A stretch of DNA of 64,000 bases from Chiua virens. Lineage: Eukaryota > Basidiomycota > Agaricomycetes > Boletales > Boletaceae. Positions within the stretch are counted from its first letter, which is position 1; every line of letters starts with the position of its first letter. The position numbers were made by a program, and so were the translations under genes. Under the pieces are notes generated by a model, which saw nothing but the letters and a program-made list of their open reading frames with translations, did not search any database and was not told the origin of the DNA. Positions 33,067-44,799 of the stretch are shown here, in pieces. The DNA lies in the NCBI GenBank assembly GCA_019787685.1, contig JAHNUO010000022.1:248001-312000 (forward strand). The letters are read 5' to 3'.

Positions 33067-35310
33067 ATGACCATCTCTCACCGGAAACGCGAACATCAAC
33101 CTGATGAAATACAAAGTGCGTCTAGTGCTCATTCTGCCCCGCTCCTAGTTTGTTCTATCCAATCGTATTTCTCACGGGGTTGGTTTGGGTAATCTTGTGC
33201 AGCTGTCAACGAGCCTGGCCTGCAGATCCAATGCGACTCATGCATGTGTGATCTCACTCATTCTGTCCGAATAAAATGTGCGGATCCCGCCTGTCAACCG
33301 GGGGATGGGGTGGACATTTGTCCTGCGTGTTTTTGTTCTGGGAAAGAGTTAGCATCAACGCGCCCATGCATACCGTGTCATCGTAAGTCGTTGGGCGTCA
33401 GCGCTGCTTACTATAACACAGTCTTTTCCTCAGGAGCTCCACTCGTATCCTATCTTCTCGGATGATCGGGGTGCTGATGAGTATGTCGTCCTCATTTTGT
33501 GTCACATAAATTCGCTGTTAACTTTGCGTTTTGCTAGGGAGCTATTGCTGATCGAGGGCATATCAAAAGCTGGCCTTGGAAACTGGCAAATGATCGCCGA
33601 GCACGTCGGGACTCGGACCAAAGAAGAAGTAGAAGAACATTACAACTCCATATACGTCGATTCTCCTAATTGGCCCCTGCCGGTAAGCCGTTGGTGCCAA
33701 ATTACTGCAATCCAATCCCTAACTTGCTACATTAGCAGATGAACGTTGACTTTGATGCCGATCCCGAAGAGTTTCAGCAGCGGAAGCGGAGATGAATGTC
33801 AGCTATGAACAACGCTGTGCCACCCCCTCCAAAGGTCGCCCCGACGTCCGCACCAGGTATACATGAAATCGCAACCTTCCTTCCAGGTCGCTTGGAATTC
33901 GAACATGAACTTGACAATGAGGCGGAGGAACTAGTCAAAGATCTCGAGTTCGGTATATGTCTTGCTTACGGTGGAGACCGAATTGTTGAAGACAAGAACG
34001 ACGTGGATGTCAAAGCTCGGGCTCAAATGCTTGAAGAGCGCAAGTCGAACGATGAAAGTAGATCAATGAGTCAACCGCCGACGAATGGCATCAATGGCTA
34101 TGTCAATGGTCATAACTCTGTCAATGGCGACACATCCAGACCACACTCAATAATAAAATCGGAGGAGCCTAGTAGCAGCGATCAACAAACCACCGGAGAA
34201 GATGATCCGAACTCAGAGGAGCCTACACAACCACCTCCATTCGAGACAGAAGATTCACTTGCATTCAAGCTGACCATCATTGAGATGTACAATCAACGTG
34301 TGGCGAAACGCCACGAGGCTAAAGCGGTTATGTATGAAAGAGGCCTCCTTGAGTACAAGAAGGTTAGTTGGGTTTGGTTCAACAATACACGTTGATTTCT
34401 CTAATAATTGTACTCGAAGATGCAAGCCGCTGAGAAGAAGCGCGCAAAAGAGGAAAAGGACATCGTGCAGCGCCTCCGACCCTTTGCTCGGCTCCAGACA
34501 GCCGAAGACTACGAAGTATTCGCTGCGGATATATTGTGTACGATCTCAGTAATATTCACAGCAACGGAGAGTAACTCTGTATACAGACGAAGCGATGCTG
34601 CGGAAGCGCATACAGGAACTACAGCACTATCGGCGACTGGGGCTAACAACCGCCGCCGATATTGATAAGTTTGAGATGGACAGCATTCGACGCGTACGTA
34701 TGCAATCGTACTCCGTGTGTTTCGATTTGACTCATGTCTCTAATCCCAGGTACAATTAAAGGCAAATTTATCACGAGATTACTGTGCTTCTGAACGGTTA
34801 AACCAACTACGCGGTGGAACTGGTCGTAAGTGTGGTCCTGGGGCGTGCTGTTCGTTGATCCGACGTGTATTCCAGGGGAATCGGAAGGTCGTAAAAGTCA
34901 CGAACGGGAATCGACACCCAAGCTTGGTGCCGGCACCACGGGAACGAGTTTAGTGCGCAGACCACGCAAGTCCCCTTTCTACCCGCTCATGACCCTTAAG
35001 AACGCTCACATTGTATCTATCAGCGGCTCCTCTCAATCTGGTCAATAGTCCTTCACTACACTTGCTCACGCCCGCGGAACAAGCACTCTGTTCGCAACTG
35101 CGTATACTGCCAAAGCCGTACCTCGTTATCAAAGAAACGCTCATGCGAGAGTACGCGCGTCGTGGTGGCAAGCTGCGCCGCCACAAAGCTCGCGATCTTG
35201 TGAAGATCGACGTCAATAAGACTAGTCGCGTCTGGGACTTTTTGGTGCAAGCCGGGTACCTCAAGATCACGCCAGACCCACAACCTGCTGCTCCCACAGA
35301 TCCTGGGTGA
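33067..35310 (+). pseudogene. ADA2: ADA2-like SAGA/ADA coactivator subunit with disabling lesions
   Basis: ADA2 stimulates the Gcn5 histone acetyltransferase in the nucleus. Domains in order: ZZ zinc finger (CDSCMCDLTHSVRIKCADPA, then CPACFCSGKE, exon 33203-33382); SANT (ELLLIEGISKAGLGNWQMIA, exon 33538-33682); the ADA2 block FLPGRLEFEHELDNEAEELV; and a C-terminal SWIRM (SPSLHLLTPAEQ, then KTSRVWDFLVQAGYL, to 35310). Two lesions: after GKE the frame shifts near 33361-33370, as if 5 bases were missing before HAYRVI; and TGA at 33793-33795 stands between KRR and MSAMNN where CGA (Arg) fits the family. The join into SWIRM near 34975-35030 also needs a weak intron or another shift. Either a decaying duplicate or assembly errors. 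Confidence 0.75.
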
Positions 35311-35689
35311 GTATCGTGTTTCGTTTTCGTAGCCACCATAATTCATGCCAGAGCGATAGACAAGCACAATCGTCCCTCGCCGCATCGCCATTCAAGGACC
35401 ACGTCCAAGCACGCGTTTCCCCCAACCCTGCCGTACCTTCATCAGCCTCCAAAACTTTGACTCAAACTAACGGTGTTGCTTCTCAGCCAAAACAACCATT
35501 CACGTCTCCTACTCTATTCCCCACTCCATGGCCACCAAGTCAATCATAAATATATACACACTAACATGTTTGGAACCGCCTCGCAGTGCTTGTTCCTATA
35601 AATACCCTGGCACGACGCATCTGTACCATAGGCATATTTGCATCACGTTCTTGCTCCTTGCTCACTTTTCCTTGGTGTTATTGATTATA
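35311..35689. other. Intergenic region between convergent ADA2-like and cysteine-synthase genes
   Basis: Pro/Ser-coding-like sequence continues to about 35549 with no stop-free link to ADA2. Otherwise a plain 3'-3' spacer; nothing else seen. Confidence 0.4.
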
Positions 35690-38006
35690 TTATGGTGGCC
35701 CTGGCATAGATTTTTTTGCGAGGTTCTCGATGATTGCTGGATCGATGGGGATGCCAGCGCGTCCCAGGTACTCGTTGTTCCTAGATGACATCGACAAAGC
35801 AAGCATTTCAGGGAAAACATGAGCCGCTCTCGAACTAGATTTTCAGATCAATGGATTCCTCACCAAAACTGTATTTCATCCCGAGCAAAATCCACGTCAC
35901 TCATCCGAAAGAATGGGCGACTAGAGCAAAGCCTTACCTTGGAATAATGACGATTGCCAGAATCACACCTGCCGAACGACATGAGAATGCGATACCAACT
36001 AGAACCAGGAGTACCTACAGGACAGTGACGATGGTCTTCCGACTTTCTTGCCATCCCATTTGGTGCACCAACTTGACGCATGCGACCAAATTGCACGCAC
36101 TGCTAGATCCGAGGAATAAACCATCACGTTGGACGAGGTAGCGAGACATGGCAACGGCTTCGGCGTCCGTAATCCTAAAAAGACGGTGCTGTCAACAACA
36201 GTGAAAAGATTGGAGGGAACTCGAACGTGCCGGAAAGCATCGTCGATGATGGGCAGCGCCAATTCGATATTGTTGGTCATCCGATTGATCCCGCTGTACA
36301 CAGAACGCAATTATAAACTGTCGATGAAAGACAACCACAAAAGAACGTACATTCCCTCGACGATCGTGTCGACTTGATGCCGTCGTTTTGTGCCTTCTGC
36401 TTCTCTGCGATCGTACATCACGCCAAATTTGACCTGCCACGGCAGAAAATCCGGTAAAGGAACGGTCATAATGAGATTTGTCACTGCCAATTCTCGGAAA
36501 GAAGCAGCCGAATATTGTACCTTGTTGTAGAGACCGCTTCCCTCGGGATCAGCCAAGACGACCCGGATGCCGTCGTCCATCGATTTAAAATAGCATCCCG
36601 TGCCAGCGATCGTTCCCCCCGTCCCTAAAACCGTGGCCCTTGATTCTGCAACTGGGGTAAAAGCACTCGGATTAACGACTCACCAGCACCAGAGACGAAC
36701 GCATCCAGCTTCCCGTTCGTCTGTCGCCATATCTCTGGACCGGTCCCTTCGTAGTGCGCCACAAAATTGCTCTTGTTCTGCGTGCATGGATCAGTGGTTC
36801 GAACACGATCGCTCTCAATCTTCAGACCGGCAACTTTGACGACCCACCTCAAATTGGTCGGCAAAGAACCCACGAGGCTTGCTAAGTAGCTCCGTATCCT
36901 GAGGATCGACTTCGGTGCCTTCGGGACGTACATGCGATGAGGTGGTGGAGACGACGACCGAAGGTGAACCGGTGATCATCTCGTGACTGATACCGACAAC
37001 GTCGGATCCATTCGAGATGTCCTGTTCGCCAAATCTGACAGCGGCTTGTCGTGCCATGTTCTGAATCGCCATTATGAGGATACGGTGCATAGACAAGGCG
37101 CATACATACTACATACTGTTCTCGATAGCGTGAGCCGTCAGGGGTTGTTGCTAGGCTGAGGTACGTACTTGTTTCTTGTCGACAATACTGGCTGGCCGGA
37201 CACACTGTACTTCCGCGCCGAGCGACCGTAACGCTTTTACCTTTTCTTCGGCGACGTCGTCTGGCATAATAATGGCTTTCTAGGAGGTGAGCCAGCGAGT
37301 AAAACCGGTTCGAGGCGTAACTCACTCGCTTCATAACCTCTGTCGACGAAACCACAATTCGTATCAGCAACCAACGAGATGAAGAGGATTCCCGCACATA
37401 CCTCGCCTTCGCAATTGTTGCTATAGAAATCCCAGTAGAACCTACGGTACCCTCAAAGATCCGGGAACCGGTATGCGGGTGCAGCAATCCTTGTCGTTCA
37501 GCATCTTCTATCACTGTCGCAAACAAGTTAAGTCCTCTCGCAGGTCACCCATGACGGATATAATGAACTTTCTCACTTCGCAAAGCGACCCGATCCTTGA
37601 CGCTGCCTCCCGGATTCAAAAACTAGGTGCAGTCTACATTCAGTCGTTTCTTGCGGTCGAGTATACCGCAGTTCGAACCTCCGCCTTGCCCAGAATCTCT
37701 ACCCCAAGCGCATCGCTCAACGAGTTGATCCTCACCAAAGGCGTGTTCCCTGATCCGTTCAACCGTCACGAATTAGACTGGCGGGAAACTAAGGAAGGGA
37801 GACGCACCAATGAGTCCAGTGACACCACATAGGACCTCGTCGCTCCTCAGCTCGATAGGTCGTAACGTAGTCTGTTTCTCGAGTTTTCCCTGTCTTCTAC
37901 GCTCGACAAGGTAGTGAGCTAAAGAAGTCACCGATATACAAAGTGTAAACCCAATCAAAACTCCACAAGACACTTGGCGAGTAACATCAGAGAACATGGA
38001 AACCAT
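35690..38006 (-). CDS. Cysteine-synthase-like PLP enzyme with N-terminal membrane anchor
   Basis: Likely makes cysteine from O-acetylserine and sulfide, or acts as a related PLP beta-lyase. Start 38006 ([20 protein letters not shown]) gives a hydrophobic N-terminus, then [10 protein letters not shown] and the substrate-loop region ([20 protein letters not shown]). [12 protein letters not shown] holds the Schiff-base lysine, [10 protein letters not shown] the phosphate/substrate loop, [20 protein letters not shown] the PLP-phosphate glycine loop (joined across an intron), and [12 protein letters not shown] the C-terminal PLP-ring site. About ten exons; all joins keep frame and no stop is seen. 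The last intron pair defines a 5-nt exon at 35864-35868 linking HYSK to FWNNEYL. Ends at 35690. Resembles the fungal cysteine synthase 2 type. The only clearly intact host gene in the window. Confidence 0.85.
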
Positions 38007-38211
38007 CAATTCTCCGACAACGCATTGGGCATCACAATAGTCAAGTGCAAACGAAGATAAATGACGAATCAATCGAAATGCGGAGCTTGAAAAATGTGCT
38101 GCCAGTAGCAAATTAAGTGCAATACGGTACTAAGTTCTCTGATTGAGAAGTGTACACAACGCTCGCGCAGGCCGAGTCGGTCTGACTCTGTAATGGCTTC
38201 TATTGTCACCT

Positions 38212-40355
38212 GGTCAGTCACGGTTGCGCTGTTACGCCTGGCAGGCAATATTCAGCGTACTTACATCGCGTGATTCAGACATCCCTGCCAGTGAACCCAG
38301 AACGCACGTCATCAAGCGGTTACCTCGCGATACATTGATATCTTGAAGGGTTCCTACGTTGCCAAGCCTTGCAGTATCTCTATTCCTTTTGAAAATGCTG
38401 AGATTCTTCACGCTATTTCAATTGATTCCGTTGGTGCCGCCACTCATCGTCTCGTTAGCTCAGTTGATTTATGTGGACGATTGTGCGATGACAAATGACA
38501 TTACAACTACTTATTCGTGACGTGTGCTATCGCACAAGTGGGCATGGGTTGACGTGGACAGCGCGGTGGCGCTAACTGTGACTTGCTTGTTTCAGGATTC
38601 CTATATCGAACCTTGTGAACATACTGGCGAGCACAAGAAATCTCCTTGAGGATAAATAGTTCGATGTCTTGCCCCGTCTCGGATAAAGACCAGCATGTCT
38701 CTTTTCACCCGCACTCTTTCGTACACTTTGATGATCCTTACAAGCATAGGATCCATCTTCTCATGTCTTCCTCACGTGCCAAGCTTGTTGATAGGATGTG
38801 TCAACGGGATGCTCTATGCGCTGAACCCTTGCGCATTTCTTGCTCGCTACTGGTATGTTTCAGATTACTAATGGACCTATCAGTTGATACAGATATCAAC
38901 GTTTCATCTAGCAAACACTACGGTCCCGTGTACACCGTGTTACTTGGTAGTTCGCGGGTCAAAGTGGTCTCTTCAGGAGATGCAATTTCCTCAGTCTCCT
39001 CGGCTTCCCACCAACTGCTCAGTAACGACATTATGCACCGCGAGGCAAATCGCATTGTTTCCAGAGCTATACCCAACTATGTGATGTTCCAGGAAGCCAT
39101 GTGGCGCGAGCTCGCTCCACTAGTCGACAAACGTTTGTCTCAGCGCCTATTAGGACAGACAACACAGGGATTCGGGCTTATCTTGTTATCCGAGATCAAG
39201 AGCTTTCTCCGGGATCGTAACGGACCAATATCCTTGACCTCTCTCACCAATGAGCCTCTTTACAACACGACAAATTTTGTCCTTTTCGGAAGTGCCTTTC
39301 CAGCTGGAACATACAGAGACTTCAGGACGCTCGGAAAAAGCATTCCATACCGGTCTTGCAGGTCATTGCTTTGGCATTGGCCATCCGACGCAGCGCGCAC
39401 GACACTATTAAACTCTCTCAGAGGATATTTACAGCAGGAAGAAGTCATTGACCACGATGACCAATTTTCCTGTGGATTTGCAAAGACTTTTGAAAAAATT
39501 GGCATCCAGCCGTCTGAAGGAGCGCAGGTGATCCTCGCTTTGTTGTGGGGCATTCATGGCAACACGCTGAGCAGCACGCTCTTTTTGTTCTCGTTTCTAC
39601 TCGGCGACCCCAACGCCTTTGCACAAGTTCGCACGGAGATCGATTCAGCGGTCAACAAGTTCGGCAGCTTGGAAGCGCTCCTAGAAGCTGGTGCTGACAG
39701 GCTGGATGATCCGTCCTTCCAGCTGCTAACATCTGCGATTATGGAGACCCTGAGGCTTACGGTACTGCACAGTGGAATGCGACAAGCAAATTGCGACTTT
39801 GACTTGGGGGTCAAGGATGAGGTGATACCGATAAAGAAGGGAGAGGTCGTGTTCATGAATGTGCACGCCGTCCATATGGATGCGGACATCTTCCCGGATC
39901 CCGAGAAGTTCGTAGTCGATCGGTTCGCACAACAACCTTACCGAAGACAACAACTGCCAATGCAAGGATATTCATTCCACGCGCTAGGCAGTGGCAAGCA
40001 CACCGTACGTATGCCTTTTTACATGTCAGTCATTCCGCAGTGTTCATGGCATTGCAGTGCAAAGGAAGATGGTTGGTCATCTACGCAATCAAAGTTCTTG
40101 TGATCATTTTACTCCATAAATATGACATTCTCCCGGCTGGGGAGGATTCAGCTGGCTGGTGCCATCTTCGAATCCATCCGCGCAGCATTATTGTTGCACA
40201 TACAAAAGATGATGTTTTTGTGCGGATGGTGCCACGGAATGATGCGGCCAAACTTTGAATGGCACCGGTAAGAAATGGTATTGCGGCGAATTTTAGAAGT
40301 GATGTAACTTTGAATGCATGGACTGTCTATTTCTTCATCAATGACACACGTCTGG
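38212..40355 (+). repeat. Left arm of a 2.1-kb inverted duplication with a P450 gene
   Basis: From GGTCAGTCACGGTTGC near 38212 through the P450 gene to about 40355 the sequence matches the reverse complement of 44417-42260. It includes upstream sequence (GACGTGGACAGC, GGCGCTAACTGTGACTTGCT) and downstream sequence (AAGAAATGGTATTG). The spacer is about 1.9 kb. Confidence 0.85.
38695..40258 (+). CDS. Cytochrome P450, CYP7/8-like, plus copy (N-terminal anchor frame broken)
   Basis: Heme monooxygenase, probably ER-bound. The frame through 38900-40004 carries the I-helix WGIHGNTLSS, the ExxR motif ETLRL, and DPEKFVVDRF. After an intron (40005-40057) comes the heme loop FHALGSGKHT|CKGRW with the ligand Cys at 40058-40060; stop at 40258. 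The GNT-type I-helix and the CKGRW heme loop recall CYP7/CYP8-like enzymes. The hydrophobic N-terminus starts at 38695 (MSLFTRTLSYTLMILTSIGS). Compared with the minus copy, one extra base after the first intron (near 38912) puts it out of frame with the body. An unspliced frame from 38664 stays open but lacks a membrane anchor. May be a pseudogene. Substrate unknown. Confidence 0.75.
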
Positions 40356-40876
40356 ATCAACCAGTACTTGAGAGTCCAGACTCATCAGATGTCCTAACAG
40401 TACATTCGAGTTTTGCCTGTACCTCGCTACCATGCCAACTGTTTATTCTATATCCTCTTCTCACCCGATCTAAACCTGCTATTTGAGCCACCATTTATCC
40501 ATTTTACCGCAAGCAATGCCGTCATCCACCCACGCTCCACCAACTTGAACAACCATGGAAGGTTATCGTGCTATCCAACGAACCAGGTGCATCGAGCATG
40601 GTCCGTCGCACAGGATGAGCTTGAAGCGTACAATCTGTTTAATCCGAGTCAGTAGGCCATCAGTAAAACCTTCAAGTACTTTTCGGGCGCTCTTCATGTG
40701 CTCTCACGTGCTCTTCAGTGTCTTTTCGTGCTTTTCAGCAAAGCACGAAAAGTAGATCTCTTTGCTTTCTGCCTAGCTTTTCATGCACTTTGGGAGCCTT
40801 TTAGTGTGCTGTTTGTCGCCTTTTTTATTCTTTTCAATATTTAGACGACCTGAAAAGCAACAGATTTCATTAGAAA
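40356..40876. other. Spacer of the P450 inverted duplication, with a perfect hairpin
   Basis: No gene recognised. A perfect 13-bp stem with a 5-nt loop lies at 40722-40752 (CTTTTCGTGCTTT, loop TCAGC). GCTCTTCA-type motifs recur nearby. Confidence 0.5.
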
Positions 40877-41222
40877 TAGCCACCGAAAGCAGTATTTCTC
40901 GGCATCAGAAAGGACAAAAAGCATAGCAAAATGAGCGTGTTCATTGGTCAACGGATGGAATCAAAATTGTCCAAACTTGGGTATATAAGCTACGTAGCCA
41001 CCGAAAGCAGTATCGAAAGAGCACAGGAAGGATGAAAAGTATAGAGAAACGAGCGTGTTCATTGGCTGGCCAATGGAATCAAATTGAAATTGGGTACAAG
41101 CGACATAGCCACCGAAAGCAGTAGCAAAAGAGACGAAAAACATAGAAAAATGAGTGTGATCATTAGTCAACGAGTAGAATCAAAAGTGTCCGAACTTGGG
41201 TATATGAGCTGCGTGGCCCGTC
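40877..41222. repeat. Three-unit minisatellite, about 111-118 bp per unit
   Basis: Units begin TAGCCACCGAAAGCAGTA at 40877, 40995 and 41106. Shared downstream motifs are GAG(C/T)GTG(T/A)TCATT and CTTGGGTATATGAGCT-like sequence. No coding content is recognised. Confidence 0.85.
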
Positions 41223-41239
41223 GCGAATGTGCGTCAAGA

Positions 41240-42218
41240 ACTGGTATATGGGCCAATGGTAGGCTCATGTTGGAGTGAAACGAGTGTGGGAATGGGTATA
41301 TGTGAAAAGAACTTGAACGACGGAAAGAGGCAGAGCGAGAACATCCTACGTGGGAAAGTCAGCGGGGTAGTGGCGATAGGCAAAAGCTTACACATCTGAG
41401 CTCTGGGATCCAGCACGTCCAGAGCCACAGTGGAGGCGTACAAATTCAGATACAAGCATGCCAATTTGATGGGCAAGGTTGGGGAATATGGCAGGGTCGG
41501 AAACAATGAACGACCCGGCTGAAGGGGAGGGACCAATGACAACTGACGAACGGGCTCTTGATTGTGGAGATACAACTCCGCCGCTGCCAGTGATGGATTG
41601 AGAGCGACGATGTGGCATAGGTTTCCCTTCAAGTTGAGGTGGCATAGAAGAGGTACCCGGGCTAGTGGAGGTAGTTTCTGAGAAAAGACGGGCTCTCGCT
41701 ACCTCTCGTGGCGATGGTGGAGCTGGCGGAGGTCTTCTCCGAGGTGGAATAGAAAAGATACTGCATGCGCTAGTTGGGCTAGTAGGAGTAGTTTCCGATG
41801 GGTAGACCGCTTCTGAGGTAGGATAGAAGAGGTAGTGGACACACTAGTACCCGGGCTAATAACAGCGATCTTTGGTAAAAGGCGGGATATCGCCTCCTCT
41901 CGTGGTGATGGCAGAGGTGGTGGAGTTCTTCGTGGTCTGGAAGAGTCATTCTGTGGCTCTGCTTTATTAGACCTTGCTGATTAAAAATTAGTACGACGAG
42001 AAAGAGAAAAGGCGCTGCCTACCAAGGGGAGTATTGATGATCTCGTGCATGTCGGACATCCTGGCATTCTGGACGGCTGCTGGCTTAGATTTACCCGGCT
42101 CGAGAGTGTGTGCTGCGTCTCTTTCGGGTAACATCCCCTCGCCCGTCGGGTTAGAGGCTGACCCAAGGGGATCACCTTTCTCGCTGAGCCTGGCTCTCAC
42201 TTTTGCATAGATATGTTC
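41240..42218 (-). pseudogene. Pro/Ser-rich gene lacking its 5' exon
   Basis: An exon at 42218-42023 follows a good acceptor (TTTTTTTTCTAG) and reads EHIYAKVRARLSEKGDPLGS, ending at a GTAGGC donor. The next exon (41977 on) is Pro/Arg/Ser-rich with two internal repeats (RPRRTPPPLPSPREEA and PPRRRPPPAPPSPREV), but these lie in different frames. A last open piece (41645-41388) ends LVSEFVRLHCGSG. Upstream exons would fall where the P450 inverted arm begins (about 42260), so the 5' end may have been lost when that duplication formed. No domain recognised. Confidence 0.4.
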
Positions 42219-42259
42219 CTAGAAAAAAAATCAGAATCACAATAGAAGAAAGGCCATGG

Positions 42260-44417
42260 CGCGGTGTGTTATTGATAAAGAAATAGAGACAGTACACGCA
42301 TGCAAAGTTACATCATTTCGGTAGAATTCGCCACAATACCATTTCTTCCCGGTGCCATTCAAAGTCTCGCCCCGTCATTCCGTGGCACCATCCGCACAGA
42401 AATATCATCTTCTGTATGTGCAACGGAAATGCTGCGCGGATGGATTCGAAGCTTGCACCAACCAACTGAATCCTCCTTGGCCGGAAGAATGTCGTATTCG
42501 TAGAGTAAGATGATCATAAGAACTTTGATCGTGTAGATGGCCAGCCATCTTCCTTTGCACTGCAATCCCATAAACACTGCGAAATGACTGACATGTAAAA
42601 GGCACACGTACGATATGCTTGCCACCACCTAGCGAGTGGAATGGATATCCTTCTGTCTGTAGTTGTCTTCTACGGTAGGGTTGCTGTGCAAACCGATCGA
42701 CTACAAAGCTCTCAGGATCCGGAAAGGTGTCTGCGTCCATATGGACGGCGCGCAGATTCCATAACACGAGTTCTCCCTTCTTTATTGGTATCGCCCCATC
42801 CTTGATGCTTAAATCAAAGTCGCAATTTGCTTGCCGTACCCCGCCGTACAGTGCTGTAATCCTCAGGGTCTCCATGATCGCAGATGTTAGCAGCTGGAAG
42901 GACGAATCATCCAGCTCGTCGGCACCAGCTTCTAGGAGCGCCTTCAAGCTGCCGAACTTCTTGACCGCTGAATCGATCTCTGTGCGAACTTGCGCAAAGG
43001 CGTTGGGGTTTCCAAGTAAAAACGAGAGCAAAAAGAGCGTGTTGCTCGGCGTGTTGCCATGAATAACCCGGAATAAAGGGAGGATCAACTGCGCTCCCTC
43101 AAACGGCTGGATGCCGTTGTCTTTAAGGGTCTTTGCAAGTCCATGGGAAAATTGGTCATCGTGGTCGATGACTTCTTCCTGTTGCAAATATCCTTTGAGA
43201 GAGTTTAATAGCCTAGTGCGCGCTACGTCGGATGGCCAATGCCAAAACAATGACCTGCAGAATCGGTATGGAATGCTTTTGTCGAATGTCCTGAAGTCTT
43301 TGTATGTTCCAGCTGGAAATGCACTTCCGAAAAGGACATGATTCGTCGTGTTGTAAAGAGGCTCGTTGGTGAGAGAGGTCAAGGATATTGGTCCGTTGCG
43401 ATTATGGAGAAAGCTCTTGATCTCGGATAACAAGATAAGCCCGAATCCCTGTGTTGTCTGTCCTAAGAGGCGCGGCGACAAACGTTTGTAGACTAATGGA
43501 AAGAGCTCGCGAGTCATAACTTCGCGGAAATGCGCATGGTTGGATGTGACTCCGGAAATGATGCTAAATGCCGAACGGTGCACAATGTCGTTATTGAGCA
43601 GCTGGTGGGAAGCCGAGAAAACCGAGGAAATTGCATCTCCTGAAGAGATCACTTTGACCCGGAAACTACCAAGTAACATGGTGTGCACGGGACCGTAGCG
43701 TTCGCTAGTTGAACGTTGAAGTCTGTATCAATTGATAGGTCCCTTCAAGTTAATAATCTGAAACCTACTGGCAGCGAACGAGAAATGTGCTCGGGCTCAG
43801 CGCGTACAGCATCCCGTTGACACATCCTACCAATAAGCTCGGTGTGTGAAGGAAAGCATTTGATAAATCGAAAAGACATGAGAAGATAGATCTTGTGGTG
43901 CTTGTGAAGATCGTCAAAGTGTACAAAAGAATGCGGGTGAAGAGAGACATGCTGATCTCTATCCGAGACGGGGCGAAACCTCGAACTATTTATCCTCATG
44001 GAGATTTCCTGTGCTAGCCGGTATATGTTCACGAGGTTCAATATGAAAATCCTGCAACAAGCAAGTCACAGTTAGCGCCACCGTGCTGTCCACGTCAAGC
44101 CACGCCCTCTTGTGCGATAACACACACGCCACGAAGAAGTGGTCGTGATTTCCAAGTTAGCTGCGGGCTGACTGACGGAATCAATTAAAACAGCGAGCAG
44201 AATCGATCTCAGTATATGCACCTAAGTTTCAAGAGGAATGGAATTACCGCAAGGCTTGGCGACGTAGAAACCCTTCAAGATCTCGATGTGTCGCGAGGTC
44301 ACCGCTTGAGGACGTGGCAGCGACGCGTACTGGCTTTAGGGATGTCTGAATCACACGATGTAAGTACATACCTTAAATATCGCCTGCCAGGCGTAACAGT
44401 GCAACCGTGACTGACCG
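42260..44417 (-). repeat. Right arm of the 2.1-kb P450 inverted duplication
   Basis: Reverse complement of 38212-40355 with moderate divergence; see the left arm. The arms converge, so the two P450 genes face each other. Confidence 0.85.
42359..43950 (-). CDS. Cytochrome P450, CYP7/8-like, minus copy (apparently intact)
   Basis: Exons read as 43950-43769, 43722-42612 and 42559-42359. The N-terminus MSLFTRILLYTLTIFTSTTR is hydrophobic, fitting an ER anchor. The first intron joins VRCQ to LQRSTSERYGPVHT in frame. The body has the I-helix-like FRVIHGNTPSNT, the ExxR motif ETLRI, FPDPESFVVDRF and the heme loop FHSLGGGKHI|CKGRW with the ligand Cys at 42559-42557. Total about 500 residues, normal for a P450. 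Paralogous to the plus copy in an inverted duplication. In the region matching the unspliced frame of that copy it has a stop, supporting the three-exon model. Substrate unknown. Confidence 0.82.
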
Positions 44418-44419
44418 GG

Positions 44420-44799
44420 ATACAATAAAAGGCATCACAGAGTCTTGGTTCACAGCACTTACTTATTCCTGGAGAGGGAGTCAGAGGACCTACCGTATTG
44501 CAATTAATTTGCTGGATGGAGTAAGCGTGGGCGTGATATTCTAAGGCAAATACTTGGTAATTTTTGAAAACAACAAAATAAAAATAAAACCAACAACCAA
44601 CCCAGCATCGCAGAGAGAAAACCAGCAAGATAGCGAACGGAAGGGAAGTCACCTTCGACTCCATCATCACGACGAGGGGATCCCTCAATGAGTGCTTCAG
44701 AGTCTTTGCCAAAAATGCTATCCCGAACCATCAACCGGCATACAGACTGACAAACCCCACGCAGAGAACGCAGAGAACAAACAGACCCAATAATAACAT
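44420..44799. other. No intact gene; upstream remnant of the RNase H fragment
   Basis: Open minus-strand frames here lack family patterns. Plus-strand sequence just before 44800 may be the degraded upstream part of the RNase H fragment. Confidence 0.35.
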
